In this document: positions 14,101-25,805 of the stretch, piece by piece
How positions within the stretch are numbered: the first letter of the stretch is position 1
Layout of the letters: each line of letters begins with the position of its first letter
Source of the DNA: Eumeta japonica
Taxonomy: Eukaryota; Arthropoda; Insecta; Lepidoptera; Psychidae
NCBI GenBank assembly: GCA_005406025.1
Contig: BGZK01002085.1
Location: forward strand, 1-64,000
DNA length: 64,000 nt
Reading direction: 5' to 3'
Notes under the pieces: generated by a model
What the model was told of the DNA's origin: nothing
What the model saw: only the letters and a program-made list of their open reading frames with translations
Database searches by the model: none
Position numbers and translations under genes: made by a program

Positions 14101-17100
14101 TCACTGATCACTGGCGCTGTATTCACATTTTGTAATGTCAGAAATATGAGATCAGTATTTATAATCTCCTGTTGTAACTGGTATCCACATTATAAAACGT
14201 ACATCTCACTGAAAATATTATAGAAGTGTCTATTTTGTTCAACAATGCGCCGATAACGAGTTATCTCCGACAGTGTATACAGGTCGGACAATTTGCGGCT
14301 TCGATAATATAAATATTTTTAACGAATAATTACATGTTGTAGAATTAATTTGATAAACAAATTCTATAAATATTTTTCGCCTGTTATGGACCGAGCGTTC
14401 CAATATTTTATTTTATATCACCATATATCGGCGGAGCGCCGTACCAAATATTTTAGTCTGTATATTCAAATTTACACATCCGTCATGTCCAATGAAGCTA
14501 CAGCTATCCGATAAAGCTGGTGCATGGGACGTGTACAGGCTTGTTGGAGCAAATACTGTCGTGGTGCACTTTCCTGTACTTGGACGAGGGGATAAAAATA
14601 TAACTTACCCTACGCTGTCGACGCTGAGCACGCGGTGCGCGGCGACAGTGTAGAGCTCGTTGGGGGGGCTGGACAGCACGCGCGTGCGGACGGGCGCCTG
14701 GTGCAGCCGCAGCTCGGCCGTCAGCAGCGACGCGGCGTCAGGAGCGCCACTCGCCTCGAACCATAAGTGCTGACCGTGACCGTGCCGAAGCGCACCCAAG
14801 TGGTGTCCTTCACACGTTAAAACATTTAGTAATACTGCTAAGAAAGATATATTAGCACCCTGTGTGAAATCTTCACAACAGTGCGATTTATTAGGCATAT
14901 TAACAATAAAAAAGTATTAGATCCGTAATTTTACACAGCACGATACTTATACGCGTACTTTTTTAAAGCCGTTATAAAATTCTAGAACCTCTGTTAAAAA
15001 TTTGCTTAACTGTATATTCAATTCGATTTTAAATTTCGGTCGTAAATTGTCAAATGCCAATGCACTTTAGAAAATGTAGCACATATCAAAACTCAATTGA
15101 TTTATTTAATTTTAGAAAGCACGAATGAAAATTTTGAGAGAGTTGTTCATTCAATGTGATGATCATTAGAAAAATTACTGTCTTATATGATACACGAGTG
15201 AAAAAAGTAATTAACTAAATATTGAAATGCATCACGTCAGAATATGTGCGTCTAACCCAATTTTGCATTAGTAAAATAAGGAGACAAACTCCTTTACTTT
15301 TCGCTCCCAACTTAACTTCCTTTACCATCCTTTTAACTATTTACCTATATGATACAATTATTCAATTGCATGGTAGAAATCTAAGGAAACGCTACGCGTC
15401 ATGATATATAAAAGTTATATGACAACTGGCCAGCAGGCCTAATATGATGCCCTAGACGATCGAGTCTCTCTACAAAGCTATCCTTTTCGCGCTAACGTAA
15501 CGAATGAAAGGGAAAGTCCTATAGAGAGACCTTGTCCAGGGCGTCATGCTAGGCCTACATGTGTAAGAGAAAGTTGTACGACTATGCTTATTACCTTTCT
15601 ATTTATTTGTGTAGTTATAAAATGATATCACGGAATGGTTTTCAAGGAATTTTAGCTGAACGTATATTATATATGATAAATAACTCTGAATAAGGTTTAA
15701 AGATATAACAATACATTATACACCATAGTTTCGATATAATATAAAAAGGAGAGAGAAAATTTGTATCAAAAATTAATAGCATAAAAAGTTAATTTCCCAA
15801 AAATCCTTTTTGGTTAATACTATCTGAACTATTAGATATGTGTAGGTTATCTTTGAAATGTAATGTAAATATTAAGATTTATAAAGAAATATTATCTATG
15901 AATTCTATGATAATGAGGTTTATAAATTTATTCTTTATTTAACCACAGTCGATATCAAGACAGTCTTAAAATTCTAAATTTATTAAAAATATTAGGGTTT
16001 ATTTTTAACCACATATATGAAAGGTTTAATAAACTGAAAATGAAAAATTGCTTATGTATACTATAAGTTTTCTCAACGGCTTTAATTAGATACATAACAT
16101 CAGAAATAAATAATTATTCCTTAATTTTTAAGTTCATTTTAATTCTCTTTTTTTGCATTATTATGCAGTATTTATAGACCAGGCTATTAGTTTTGCCAGC
16201 TGACATTAACTTTTACTCATCTAAATTCAAGCAAAAACCACCAAAGTAAACGAATTAATTTTAAAAATATGGAGGCAATAAACTGAAAACTCATGTTTGT
16301 TTGGTCACACACATCACATATTAATTTATTTTAATGAATACGTGTCCAACGACTGGAGCATAGGCGCAAACATTATGTCATAGACATTATAGATAGAAAG
16401 TAAAGTTATAACGTATAATTTGCGTTCGGCAGTCTACTTCGCGCTGTACTATTGATTGATATATAGCATATTATATTATTATTGTGATCTGTAACGAACT
16501 GTGTATCGTACTGCGCAACTGTTTTGAAATACAAATCATGTATCTCGTACAGCGAGCGAGAGTTTGTTCACGTTCCAGACGACCGAAGCAACGAACAAGT
16601 ATAAGGCCGAACAGTACATCGTAGATTGTGCAGTAAAACAGACGAATCTTTACCGCTCTGAATTGCCTGCGAATGATGCGATGCGCATCCCCGACCCCCT
16701 TCTCCCCCGCTTTCATATTTTGAGCCGATACGACACTTTCTGTGATTAATTTCACAGCGGCAAAGATTTGTGCGTTGTGCTGTACGTACTTCACTGAGAA
16801 AAAATGGGCGCTTTAAGCTCACATGAAAATAGTACATGTAACGCTATACCTAATTTACGTATTGCCAGCTGTAAAACATTCGCAAACGGTCTATCTCGAG
16901 AATAGAGAGGTTTACTTAAAGAGTAAACTTTCTTCTTAAGCTTTCCCTCTTTTCCGATAAAAAATAAAATGGCGTAGTGACTTTTTTAATCAAATGCTCA
17001 TCCATAAACGGATGATCGTTACAAAAAATTCTAGATTTATAGTTATGTTAGTATTCAGACATAGAAAAAAAAGTAATTAGAGACTAATGCGACTTTAAGC

Positions 17101-20100
17101 ATAATCACAAAATAACAGTAATAAAATTCCATGCACAATGCAGTTATAACGGGCCCGGCGTGACTCGCTTTATTCTCGTATCCGTTCCGACTTCCGTTGA
17201 AAAGTCTAAAAAAAAAAAACTGAAGCGATATGAAAATCTGAACGCGCAGAGCGCAAATTGTATTTGACTAGCTCTTTCAAGGGTCTCGAATTGACCTAGC
17301 ATGAATTCTCACCTTTGTACTACGATTTCACCAGCATAATTATTTACCAATAATACCTACTAAAGCAAACGCGGGCCAGACGACGAGAAAGGTAAACAAA
17401 ATATATTATACAGTATACGAGTATTCTGTTTTAGCCTCAGCGTTTCCCGGTAAGTTATTTTAGATTCGACGAATGCAAAGTGCGAGTAAACAATGTGCGG
17501 TGTGTATCACGCGCTATGGGGAACGTACTTGAAGTCTAACGCTTCAATACAATCGCGAAACGAGTTGGTGGTAGCAGTTTCGTATTCTTTTAATGGCTTC
17601 ATTAGACTGTAGGCGCTAATTAAGGCGGTATTTTTATAAGATTTTCCTGCGATTGGTTGATAATCTTCTATCTAAATTGTAATAAAGTTTAATAGCGTGT
17701 AAAGTATTAACAATCAGTTAAGTACTCTCTATTATTATTTACCAGTAGGTAGGTGCTAGGTAGGTCTTAAATAGTTAAAGACCTATCTAGAAAAATAATG
17801 ACTATTTGTTCTAACGTAGCTGCGTTAAAAGTGAACCGACTTTTGAACTAATGTTACATTTTTAAATGACTATCATATTTGAATTTGAATTTAACCGAAT
17901 CAAGAATATAAATAACTATATACTAACTATTTATTTATTCTAAGTATTTAGTATACAACATTTTAATTATGATAAATTCTTAATACATAGATATTTACTT
18001 ACATAGAATTTCAATACAAAATCTGAAGACTGCTACCAAACTAACATTAGGCTGGTTCATAATTTTTTTGGTATTCAAATTGGTTGATTATTTAAAACCT
18101 AATAACAGGAGCTTCTGAAGCTTTTGAATAACCAAAACCTTGTCAAAATCGCACATACTTGTATACAACATTCTGTTTTAAAAATTCAGAAAACATAAAA
18201 AAAACTGACCAAGAATGAGTCGGACTCGCACGCGAAAGGGTTCCGTACTACCGTTCAATATTCGACACAAAATGGTTTTGTAAAAAACTAGAGAGATACT
18301 ATAGCAGTATGTGATTATTCGTAAGGACGTATAAAGTAATTATCCATATACATCTGTCAATACCTTTGTGACAAGATACGGGTATTGATATCGATATCGA
18401 TATCACGAACAAGACCGGGACCAGAATCGAAATTGGGACCGAGTTTGTGATTGACAGCAAAATCGTTCAATATAAGGCACACATTCTATGTCCGAGGGCG
18501 GAAAACTAGTACATATTTAATAACGCTGTAGAGAGTCGAAAGTCTGCACACTAAAGGTATTTAAAAAAAATTGATCGGGGTCCCTTAAAATTGATAACAG
18601 AACATCGTTTGAGTAGCTTCTAGAATTTTTGTCTGCTTTTTTGTACGCGTATGATGTGAAAACTGCTGCATGAATTTGAAAATGGACTTGGCTAATGCGT
18701 TAGAGCCTTCCGTCCAGGTTTAGACGATCGAAATTATTGATTTTATAATTAATAAGAAGAGGATGAACATTGTATGGGAACTTCTTGAATCCACGATTTA
18801 AAAGCTTGAAAATGGTTATCCATTTTCAAGCTTTGTTTCGGTTTAATATATGCTTATGCATATATTAAACCGAAAATTATTAACGTTTAAAAAAAAAATC
18901 TGTGAGGGTGAAAGTGGTTGCAAAAAAGGGATACGCGAACCTATTTTTGGGCGCATGATCGTCTCTCGAGAAAAGATGGAAAAAATTCATTGGCTATCCA
19001 CACGTGCGGGGACGCAGGCAAAAGCTAAAGTTATCGATATAATTAAAATGAAGCACAACGTTGTTTAAATACAATGCAATAAATAACCATTGATATAAAT
19101 TGGAAAACAAGGAATAAATATATTGCTCAATAAAAGTTAAGTTATTATGAAATATCAGAAATACGTAAGTGGCAGGGCGCACTGGACGCACAGGAGCCGC
19201 TCTCGACCTTCGCAGAACAATACTCGATCATCAATATCGCAACGCAGTTAAACTGTGAACGACTCAAATCTCCACTTAAACCCTTTCACGACAAGACAGC
19301 CGAAATAAGAAAGAATGAATGCATAGTGACATCGATTTGCACTAGGCGTGTGCGTGTATATTTTTTAACTTCGATAACACGACTTAACTTATTTAAAATA
19401 TAATGCTGCAATAACGGCGTCTCTTCACACGTAAACTCACGAACGTCTAATAGCATCGAATTAGCACTGTTTGTACACGTTGACTGTCGACAACAAAACG
19501 TACATCGTTTTAATTATGACCTAACACTGCAAAAATTAAATTTGACATGAGAACCGCTTTTGTTAGATAAGCTTAAGACAAACGTTGAAATTGGATAGCG
19601 GCAACCATTTACCGGTAATGTTATAAATGTACTTGAACTATTGCAAATAAGATGTAATAAATATACTTCAACTACTGCAAATAAGATTATTTCAAATTTA
19701 AATATAAATATGTACTACATTGTCAAAAGCATTCAACTGTACTATCACTAAGAGTAAGGTAGGTAAGTAATCTATTGTTGTAAGTTTCTTTTTTTCTAAA
19801 GGAGCGATTAGAAATTTGATATTTCAATTTCTTGGTTTGAAAGAATGTAAAATGCATATTCAAAATCCAACTGAAATATCGAAAGCACTGTATGTATAAT
19901 AATATGTACAGTATTTTTTTGAAGAATCAGTATCAATCGTGTAGCTATGCAATAACGATAGCAATGCCATCTGTCTAAAAAAACTCTCAAAAGTTATTGA
20001 GTTTTGCGAATATTGCATAAAAAGTAGGTGCACTTAGCGTTACGAACATACCGTTAACACAAATTTCAAAAGTTTCGAGTTATGCCACTATTGCAGTCAG

Positions 20101-21787
20101 TGATCTATACATAAAATAAACCTTCCATAATTCTGCATTCATTAAAATTTAAATGACAACATTCAAAGTATTATCTAATATTATTAGAACTCATTAGAAC
20201 GAATCATTATCAATATTAATATAATGATTTATTACATTAATTAAAATATAATAATTAAGGTCCTCGTTTCCGATCAAATTTAAAATTACATAAGCACACG
20301 AAACAAGATTGAAATCTAGAGCGTTATTTGAAATTACAATAGAGTGGGATCAAAATATTAAAAGATAAAGGAATTAGTATTCATGTGGGCGAAACCGAGA
20401 TAGACTACCTACCTGTTATATTTCGTGAAATCGTGGTGAATTGCCTACCGAAGGAGAACAAAATGATTGGATGCTTATATACAAATTTATTATTGTTGTT
20501 ATTGTTTACGTGTATGTTACGAATGTGGGATAAGATAGATAAAATAAATTTGAGATATATTCTAAATTATTGCACATTTTATGACCGTACGAACTACAGT
20601 AGCACCGTGAGGAATGCGAGTGATCCGAGACCCGTAACTTGAGCCGATACCGAACGAGCCATTCGCATGCAAACGAGTGCCTACAAGTAAATACACCTGG
20701 CAGGTGTTCGTCACCTACAAAAAACGTAATACATTAATAATCCTTTCGGCCGGAACGCACACGAGAAACGCTCTTCCACTCTCCAAATAATAGATTTTTC
20801 CTAGAGTTACATTCACGAATCATCGTGATAAGAAGGCCTGGATGGCGTCCTACCTGGCCGAGGCCCGCGCCGGGAGCAGGTACGCCCGCGGGACCCTCGT
20901 GAGTCAGCGCCGCATAACTCCGCCGGCCCCAGCGAACGTGTGAAGAGCGTACCGGCCTCGTCTAGGTGACCTTTCGATTTCGACGTATTCGCTTTCATAC
21001 ACCGCTTGGACTAGTATAGCCCTAGCTCTTAAAAACATGACCGTTACCGACTCATTGTTTCCTGGAATTTAATCGGTCCATGGAACAATGAGAATAATAC
21101 GCGCCCGCCATTCTGATAAATGCAACATAAACAAACATATATATATACACGCATACATACAGTATAGTAATAAATATAGCACAATAATTAGTTACGAAAT
21201 TAATCTATCATTATTGTTAACATTTATAAGTTTATTGTTTAGATAATGTACACAAGTTTTAGACAATAAGTTTAAATATTGAATGGATATCGATGCTCTA
21301 TCGATAGCAATATCATTGTTTGCAACGAAAAAATGAAATAAATATTTACGGTTGATAAGAAGTGCCGTGATTACATTTTTTTAAACTTACGCTTCGTCTG
21401 AAAGGTCATGATGAGATCGCTCTCATCGATGGCCTGCTGCTCGTCCCCGCCGAGTGCCAGCTCGGAGCTGCGCGTGGGCCGCGCCTGCTCGTGCTCCTCG
21501 GCGAGCTGCTTGTAGACGTCGAGTAAAAAGCTGGGCGCCGAGCGGTCGAGCGCGCGCGCCCGCGCCCTCCGCGGCCGCGCACCCAGCCCCAGCAGCTCCA
21601 GGATCTCGTGTTCGACGACTAGCCGCTCGTTGCGAGTCATCGCGTGGTGGATCACTGTCTGGTCCACGCCGTTATCTATGTACAGGCCCGATAGCAAGGC
21701 CTGCGCCGCGCCCACCAGCACCGCCAGCACACACCAGCGCAGTGCACATCGCACCGCACCGACGCTGACCACCGCCGTTCCCTCCAT
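2018..21787 (-). CDS. gbb: BMP5/7-type TGF-beta ligand, glass bottom boat/60A family (3' end outside window)
   Basis: Secreted growth factor precursor; in insects this family signals through BMP type I/II receptors and Smads. Six exons join in frame to 390 codons. Start chosen at the ATG at 21787 because it gives a signal peptide (residues 1-30, cleavage after AQA); an in-frame ATG 25 codons upstream would bury it. The propeptide has the family motif [13 protein letters not shown] near residue 33. Basic sites RRKR (297-300) and RYRR (303-306) fit furin processing. The mature part shows [15 protein letters not shown] (first knot cysteine C330), [18 protein letters not shown] (C359, C363) and an N-glycosylation site at N372. 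The last exon, expected to hold the PCCAPT and C-x-C-H end of the knot, was not found in bases 1-2017 and should lie left of the window. Expected full length is about 430 aa. The exon join is inferred from splice phases, all of which agree. Confidence 0.93.
2153..4379 (-). other. gbb intron, featureless
   Basis: AT-rich sequence with no open frame, recognisable repeat or structured RNA that I can support. Confidence 0.6.
4380..4453 (-). CDS. gbb: gbb coding exon 5 (start of cystine knot)
   Basis: Acceptor ...tattctttcag, split codon G|AC (Asp), 24 full codons, donor gtgggt in phase 0. Encodes [20 protein letters not shown] then LEWQ. The cysteine is the first of the knot. The position that is often Gly in BMP7-type ligands (DLGWQ) is Glu here. 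Confidence 0.92.
4454..10124 (-). other. long gbb intron
   Basis: About 5.7 kb, mostly AT-rich and featureless. Two patches stand out. A GC-richer patch at 8820-9130 has a short open frame with no family resemblance. A stretch at 9430-9690 translates on the minus strand as a broken coding remnant (listed separately). Confidence 0.6.
9430..9690 (-). pseudogene. decayed coding remnant, possibly transposase C-terminal tail
   Basis: On the minus strand, one frame with two or three stops reads [30 protein letters not shown], then [18 protein letters not shown] helical '..EA...T.E.W..CVRHAE..' tail with a following acidic segment resembles the C-terminal tails of insect DDE transposase-like ORFs as I remember them. 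No catalytic residues are visible, so the family is uncertain. Confidence 0.3.
10125..10334 (-). CDS. gbb: gbb coding exon 4 (propeptide end, furin sites)
   Basis: Acceptor ...caattttag; split codon G|AG gives Glu. Encodes [24 protein letters not shown] and the processing sites RRKR and RYRR followed by [14 protein letters not shown]. The weaker donor gtacaa was chosen because it keeps phase 1 into the next exon; reading on meets a stop three codons later. Confidence 0.9.
11098..11252 (-). CDS. gbb: gbb coding exon 3 (propeptide)
   Basis: Acceptor ...cattacag; the split codon GG|A gives Gly. Encodes [25 protein letters not shown] and GFFITVTPH. The GWLxxxVT motif followed by a short tryptophan-containing helix is typical of the TGF-beta propeptide arm domain. 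Contains the N-glycosylation sequon NVT. Donor gtaatt, phase 1. Confidence 0.9.
11310..13710 (+). mobile_element. RTE-like LINE, decayed, with nested SINE
   Basis: Non-LTR retrotransposon remnant in a gbb intron. Endonuclease pieces: [28 protein letters not shown] near 11345-11465, then [18 protein letters not shown] near 11644. Reverse transcriptase pieces: [14 protein letters not shown] (about 12683), [15 protein letters not shown] (about 12860), [20 protein letters not shown] (about 13190) and LPYADD (about 13310). Ends near 13710 in an ATA/ATT simple repeat. Many frameshifts and stops; inactive. The piece at 37437-37955 looks like the 3' end of a related copy. Confidence 0.8.
12115..12397 (-). 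mobile_element. tRNA-derived SINE inside the RTE-like LINE
   Basis: On the minus strand the element starts GGTTGCCTGACTGGCGCAGT, which carries an A-box-like segment, and has an exact B box GGTTCGATTCC about 45 bases later. An AT-rich body follows with the lepidopteran SINE-like segment CTTAGTTGGGGATCAGATGG. It interrupts the LINE, so it is the younger insertion. The 3' boundary is approximate. It is not a functional tRNA because no acceptor stem pairing closes the head. Confidence 0.75.
14609..14807 (-). CDS. gbb: gbb coding exon 2 (propeptide)
   Basis: Starts after the acceptor ...gtgtgaag. The split codon C|GA restores Arg, giving TKR-HHLG. Contains [16 protein letters not shown] and AELRLHQ, the propeptide beta-strand motifs of the BMP5/7 group. 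Sixty-five full codons; ends at gtaagt in phase 2. Confidence 0.9.
15435..15556. mobile_element. short palindromic MITE-like element
   Basis: About 55-base imperfect inverted arms starting and ending at AGGCCT (aggcctaatatgatgccct against aggcctagcatgacgccct, with gtctctcta shared further in), joined by a short spacer. The folded shape and length suit a foldback MITE. No target duplication identified. Confidence 0.6.
18195..18256 (-). repeat. 3' end of dispersed GAGTCCGACTCGCAC repeat
   Basis: On the minus strand reads tacggaaccctttcgcgtgc, then gagtccgactcattcttggt. This is the terminal block of a repeat found in several copies here (25744, 26054, 31593, 32580), which I recognise as common in Lepidoptera. 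Confidence 0.6.
18801..18875. repeat. two abutting perfect hairpins with identical TTAT loops
   Basis: Hairpin 1 (18801-18834) has 15-bp arms aaagcttgaaaatgg and complement. Hairpin 2 (18836-18875) has 18-bp arms tttcggtttaatatatgc and complement. One base separates them, and both have the loop TTAT. Confidence 0.9.
20820..20960. other. GC-rich patch in gbb intron
   Basis: Unusually GC- and CpG-rich for this window. Short open frames exist on both strands but match no family I know. It could be a regulatory island or an unrecognised non-coding exon. Confidence 0.3.
21391..21787 (-). CDS. gbb: gbb coding exon 1 (signal peptide and propeptide start)
   Basis: Encodes residues 1-132 plus one base. 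Hydrophobic stretch [18 protein letters not shown] is the signal peptide; ILELLGLG and the segment ending MTFQTK are propeptide motifs of the BMP5/7 group. It ends at a good donor (gtaagt). The exon is very GC-rich compared with its surroundings, with alanine/arginine-rich stretches around residues 75-90, so a long opposite-strand open frame here is a composition shadow. Confidence 0.93.
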
Positions 21788-21906
21788 CCCGCACACGACT
21801 GACCGGTAGCCGGCTGCCGGCGGGCGCGGGCGACGGGCCGCGGACAGAACCTGCCCGCTCAAGGTGGGCTGCGCCCGCCCCGCCCCGCAGCGTACCTCAT
21901 CTTATA
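21788..21906 (-). promoter_or_regulatory. possible gbb 5' leader with TATA-like box
   Basis: GC-rich sequence continues about 110 bases upstream of the chosen ATG, and a TATAAG hexamer (minus strand, 21901-21906) sits at its upstream edge. This would suit a start site near 21875. This is inference from spacing and composition only; an upstream non-coding exon is equally possible. Confidence 0.25.
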
Positions 21907-22933
21907 CACTTTCAACAAACATTCGACGTCACATATCCAGCCGCACAAGCATGCACCGCAATACAATCCTACATATTTTGAACAAAAATCTAATTTCAGT
22001 TTATCAATTTTAATGAATAGTAACTAAAATATTAAATATAAAACAATACGCAACTTTTACTCCAATCGTAGTTTATTCACTTAATTATTATAACAATAAA
22101 AATGTTTTATGATAGAAAGTTTTGTAAAAACGTTTTCATAAATGTAAAGTGCAATAATGCCTTATGCTCCATTGTAATAATGAATATTAATATTGAAGTC
22201 TTTCCAATGATACAAATATTAAATACTAAAAATTTTTTAAACACTTCCAAAGAGAATAAAACATAATTCATACTATAAATCAACCCAAACGTTTCTGGCA
22301 AATTTTCATTAAAAACAATCTTGTGAAAAACATAAACAATAAATATTACCTGTTGAAACAGAATTCTTTTAACATTGATCACCATCCTTTGGAGTTTTAG
22401 TTGTAGATTTACAAACTCTGAGACTAATAATAATTTGTACTTCTCGCTTATTAGTTGGCTGATCCCTCAGAGACCATCGACTGATTTCTTTCGACTTTAT
22501 ATTACAATTACGAAATAAATGCACATCTACACGTCGCTTGATTAATGTAATCATCGCGGCAAGCGGAGCCGGCGCCGGCCGACGCGCAATGAGATAGATT
22601 TAATTAGTACGTCGGAGCGCGTGCGCGGGGCCTGCCCACACAAACTACAGAGTCCGTCTACCCTACTCTGATAAAATAAGCAAACAGGAAAATCGTTATA
22701 CCTATAGAGAGAGACATTACACGCATTTTAAATTTAAATTAAAACAATTTTATACTCTACTTAAAAAAATACATTATAATGTTAAGCGCTCCTTAATTAT
22801 TTTAGCTTGCGTAGCTATTGTGAAAAAATTGTGTACATTTGAAAGAAATATTTTTCCCAAAACATAAAAGAAAACATACAAAATGTGTTTTCCGCATGAC
22901 TCTTGTTAGTTCTCTAATATATACGTGTTTTTA

Positions 22934-23010
22934 AGGTTCCGTATCTCCAAACGAAAGAAACGGGAACCCTTATAAGATCACTCGTGTGTCATTTGGTACA
23001 TATACATATC
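22934..23010 (+). repeat. 5' piece of dispersed GGTTCCGTA repeat
   Basis: Reads ggttccgtatctccaaacg, then gggaacccttataagatcac. The same block occurs in opposite orientation at about 32090-32150. No coding content. Confidence 0.5.
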
Positions 23011-23569
23011 TGTACTATCTGTAAAACAAACGCAGACGTATAAAGTAAATAAATAAATTTTAAATAGGAGAGTAATATTTGGAGAGTAAATTAGAAATAC
23101 AAATTACAAAATAAAAAATATACTAGACAATAAATAAGAAAAAAAAAGTTTTGCGAACTGTGTACCATGAGAAATAACTTTGAGGTGAATACGTCTTTAA
23201 ATTTGCTTTCGTAGTGGGAGCCAATTCAGAAAACTGATAACAAAATCGGGGGGATACAATTTGATGCTGCAGCTACATGTCTATCATCTACATCCAAACT
23301 TTAATTACACCCCTCGACAACTAAAGGATCAAAGAACATCATTACTTTTAGTGACGATTGTGAAGCATTGCGCGCAGCGGAGGGGGAATAGCCGATATTT
23401 TGAGATCGTTTCGCTGCGTCACCAATTATTTTAAGTATATATTTTGATGCGGAGAAACTACGAGTTTTGTTTGAGTTTCAATCGTCAGCTCCTGTCAAAA
23501 TCTATCGATTGCGTATATAAAATATTAGAGTATAAAATACTGCGTATATAAAATACATCTATACTACAA

Positions 23570-23735
23570 TATTATAAATGAGAAAGTTTGAAGTATGGAT
23601 GGATGTACGCAACGGATGGACGCAAAAACTACTGAATAGATTTTGATGACACTGTACAATAATATATAGCTTACACATCAGAATAACAAATAGGCTATAA
23701 TTTATAAAGATATAGTGTGAATTATCCAAAATATA
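23570..23735 (+). mobile_element. Helitron-associated repeat fragment
   Basis: Contains cgcaaaaactactgaatag followed by attttgatga and a 'taggctataatttat' tail, a block I recognise from non-autonomous Helitron-type repeats of moths and butterflies. A related piece is at 30283-30545. A Helitron helicase tail lies 0.8 kb downstream in the same orientation. Confidence 0.45.
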
Positions 23736-23883
23736 ACGATAAGTGTCAGGTAAGTAGGAAAAAATCTGTCATCTGCGAGCTATTCTGGCGTGCGCTGCAA
23801 AAACCGTTGGAATTATACGTATATAATGTATTATGGAAATATTTATCTTAAATAGTCCTATAAAAATCCCACGACAGCATATA

Positions 23884-24381
23884 CAGTGGAATCTCAATAA
23901 CTCGAACTTCGTTAAGTCGAAGTCCTCAGTAAGTCGCAAAAAATTGCCATTCCCTTCCGATGAACCCCTAAATACGCGGTATCTCGAATTATTTAGACTT
24001 TGTAACTCGAACAAAATGTTATTTCCCTACGAAGTATTGACAATACATATTTATCCTCTATAACTCGAATTTCAAAAAGGAGACTCCGTAAGTCGTAGTT
24101 GGTAAAATATAATGACGTCTTGCTTGGAATTCCCCGAAATAATAGCAATGAATTCCAAAATTAATGTTCGGGTTCGGGGCTTCTAATCTATTGTTTTTGT
24201 CTCGTACACGTGCAATGAATGAATACATCATGAAACTTTCTAAGTAACACAGCTGTGAACGTTATGTTTGTTCCTTGTCGACACAGTCTCTCGATCTTCT
24301 CGAAGTTCTTGTTAAGTCGAAACTCGTTAACTCGAATTTTTTTGCATTTCTCTTGACATTCGAGTTATTGAGATTCCACTG
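23884..24381. mobile_element. pogo/Tigger-like MITE 1
   Basis: 498 bp with terminal inverted repeats cagtggaatctcaataactc at both ends, flanked by TA on both sides as expected for Tc1/mariner-pogo target duplication. Internal motifs gttaagtcga/taactcga repeat several times. No transposase remains. Confidence 0.75.
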
Positions 24382-24541
24382 TATCTACCTTTTATGTGTA
24401 AGCCATTATCGCCAAAATAATGAACCATAAATGCAATAATAATTGATAACTTTTTTCTAACACAGAATTTGGTAATAACAAATTGATCTTTATATCAAAA
24501 TAAATACTTTTATCGCATCTGGCGTTTAAAGTAGATAAACA

Positions 24542-24796
24542 TTGTCTTTTACACTATATCATTTGGACAAATATTTGAATAGTTATGACGATAGACAAGC
24601 GAGTGCGCGATATTATGGTGCGGTCCGGCGGAAGGGTCAGACCATAAAGGTAACAGGCATACATTTGAGCACGCAATGTTTTTCCCACGGCCAGGTCTAT
24701 GTAGCTTGCTCACGCGTTTCTAAAACGCAAGATCTGCATGTTTATACGGACCAAAATAAATCGTTTAACATAGTTTATAGGAGTATATTGCAGTAG
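24542..24796 (+). pseudogene. Helitron helicase C-terminal fragment
   Basis: The translated tail reads TIKVTGIHLSTQCFSHGQV, then VYVACSRVSKTQDLHVYTD and ends FNIVYRSILQ. This matches the Pif1-like helicase end of Helitron Rep-Hel proteins (the '...FSHGQ.YVA.SR...NVVY..VL' signature). The first ~30 residues are not clearly part of it. Everything upstream, including the Rep domain, is missing. Confidence 0.75.
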
Positions 24797-24988
24797 CCAC
24801 CTATAACTTTTGCTTTACCATCAATCATCATATACTTCCGTACCTATCGATCCTTACAAACTATGGCGTTTATAATACCTATAATACATATTAGTAAGAT
24901 CATCATAAAAAAATATTTAGTTCCAATTTACATACATTACACAATATAATTGTTCGATCACTTACAACTGGAGAATAGCTGGATTTTT

Positions 24989-25023
24989 AAATTAAAAATG
25001 AAAATGATTTTCATTTTTAATTT
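24989..25023. repeat. perfect hairpin, 17-bp arms
   Basis: aaattaaaaatgaaaat and its exact complement around a single g. AT-only arms, so the chance level is higher than for the GC-containing hairpins. Confidence 0.85.
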
Positions 25024-25743
25024 GTTGGATTTGTCTCCGTCCCGAATAGCAAAATAAAAAACCAAATCAACATATAGAAATCGTATAGCTAGATAGGGCT
25101 TCTCATGAACAATCCACGAATAAAACACTACATGACCGCGGGGGAAGTAAAACAATGAAGGCATTTGGGCAGATCAACGGCGGCGCCAGTGCACCTGCGG
25201 CTGGGGCGACCGAGTCCATGCAAGTGGATGATGAAATCGCTCCTACATCAACGCTGCACTGTATAGACATTGACTATGTGCGAACGCCGATTATATTAAA
25301 GACGCATTTAGCAGCAGCTAATTCAAGTTTCACTACTACGTTTATAACGACACGAAATCCAAATAGTTTTAAAGTTATTTAAGAAAATAAACGAAAATTT
25401 AACATTCCCTTTTATCACGAAAGTACTACGAATAAAATTTCGAAAAAAATACAGAAAATTATTCTATATACATATTATAAAACCTGTAACAAACCCATAA
25501 GATCGCTTCATTTAGGTTCGTTTCAATATCCAGTGTAAACTAAGTACGTGAGTGCACATTTAATCGATTTATTTTTTCATTTTTGCTGTATCGTAAAATA
25601 AGTAATATATACAAGCGTCAAACTTAGTGTGGTAGTAGTGCAAACTTAAGGAAAATAATGAATAAAAATCGACTAAATACGAGTGCTAAGGATCCGAAAA
25701 CAAATGAGTAAAAATAATTTCTTTTGAATATTTAACACAAAAT

Positions 25744-25805
25744 AGTGTTGTAGTACGGAACCCATAGTGCGCGAGTCCAAGTCGCACGTGGGTGGGTTTT
25801 TTTTT
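25744..25805 (+). repeat. 3' end of dispersed GAGTCCGACTCGCAC repeat
   Basis: tagtacggaacccatagtgc, then gagtccaagtcgcacgtggg and a T-rich end. Same terminal block as at 18195 and 26760. Confidence 0.6.

Larger units (their letters stand above)
14808..21390 (-). other. first gbb coding intron
   Basis: About 6.6 kb. Holds a palindromic MITE (15435-15556), a 3' piece of the dispersed GAGTCCGACTCGCAC repeat (18195-18256), paired hairpins (18801-18875) and a GC-rich patch near 20830-20960. I see no coding exon of another gene. Confidence 0.6.

Noticed and set aside
16471..16837. Overlapping open frames on both strands at moderate GC
   Set aside because: No family motif in any frame and no splice context; treated as chance.
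20813..20998. GC-rich open frame in the first gbb intron, either strand
   Set aside because: No similarity to TGF-beta propeptides and gbb exon 1 joins exon 2 in phase without it.
21454..21768. 104-codon open frame on the plus strand over gbb exon 1
   Set aside because: GC-rich shadow of the signal peptide/propeptide exon; the minus-strand frame has clear family motifs and splice sites.
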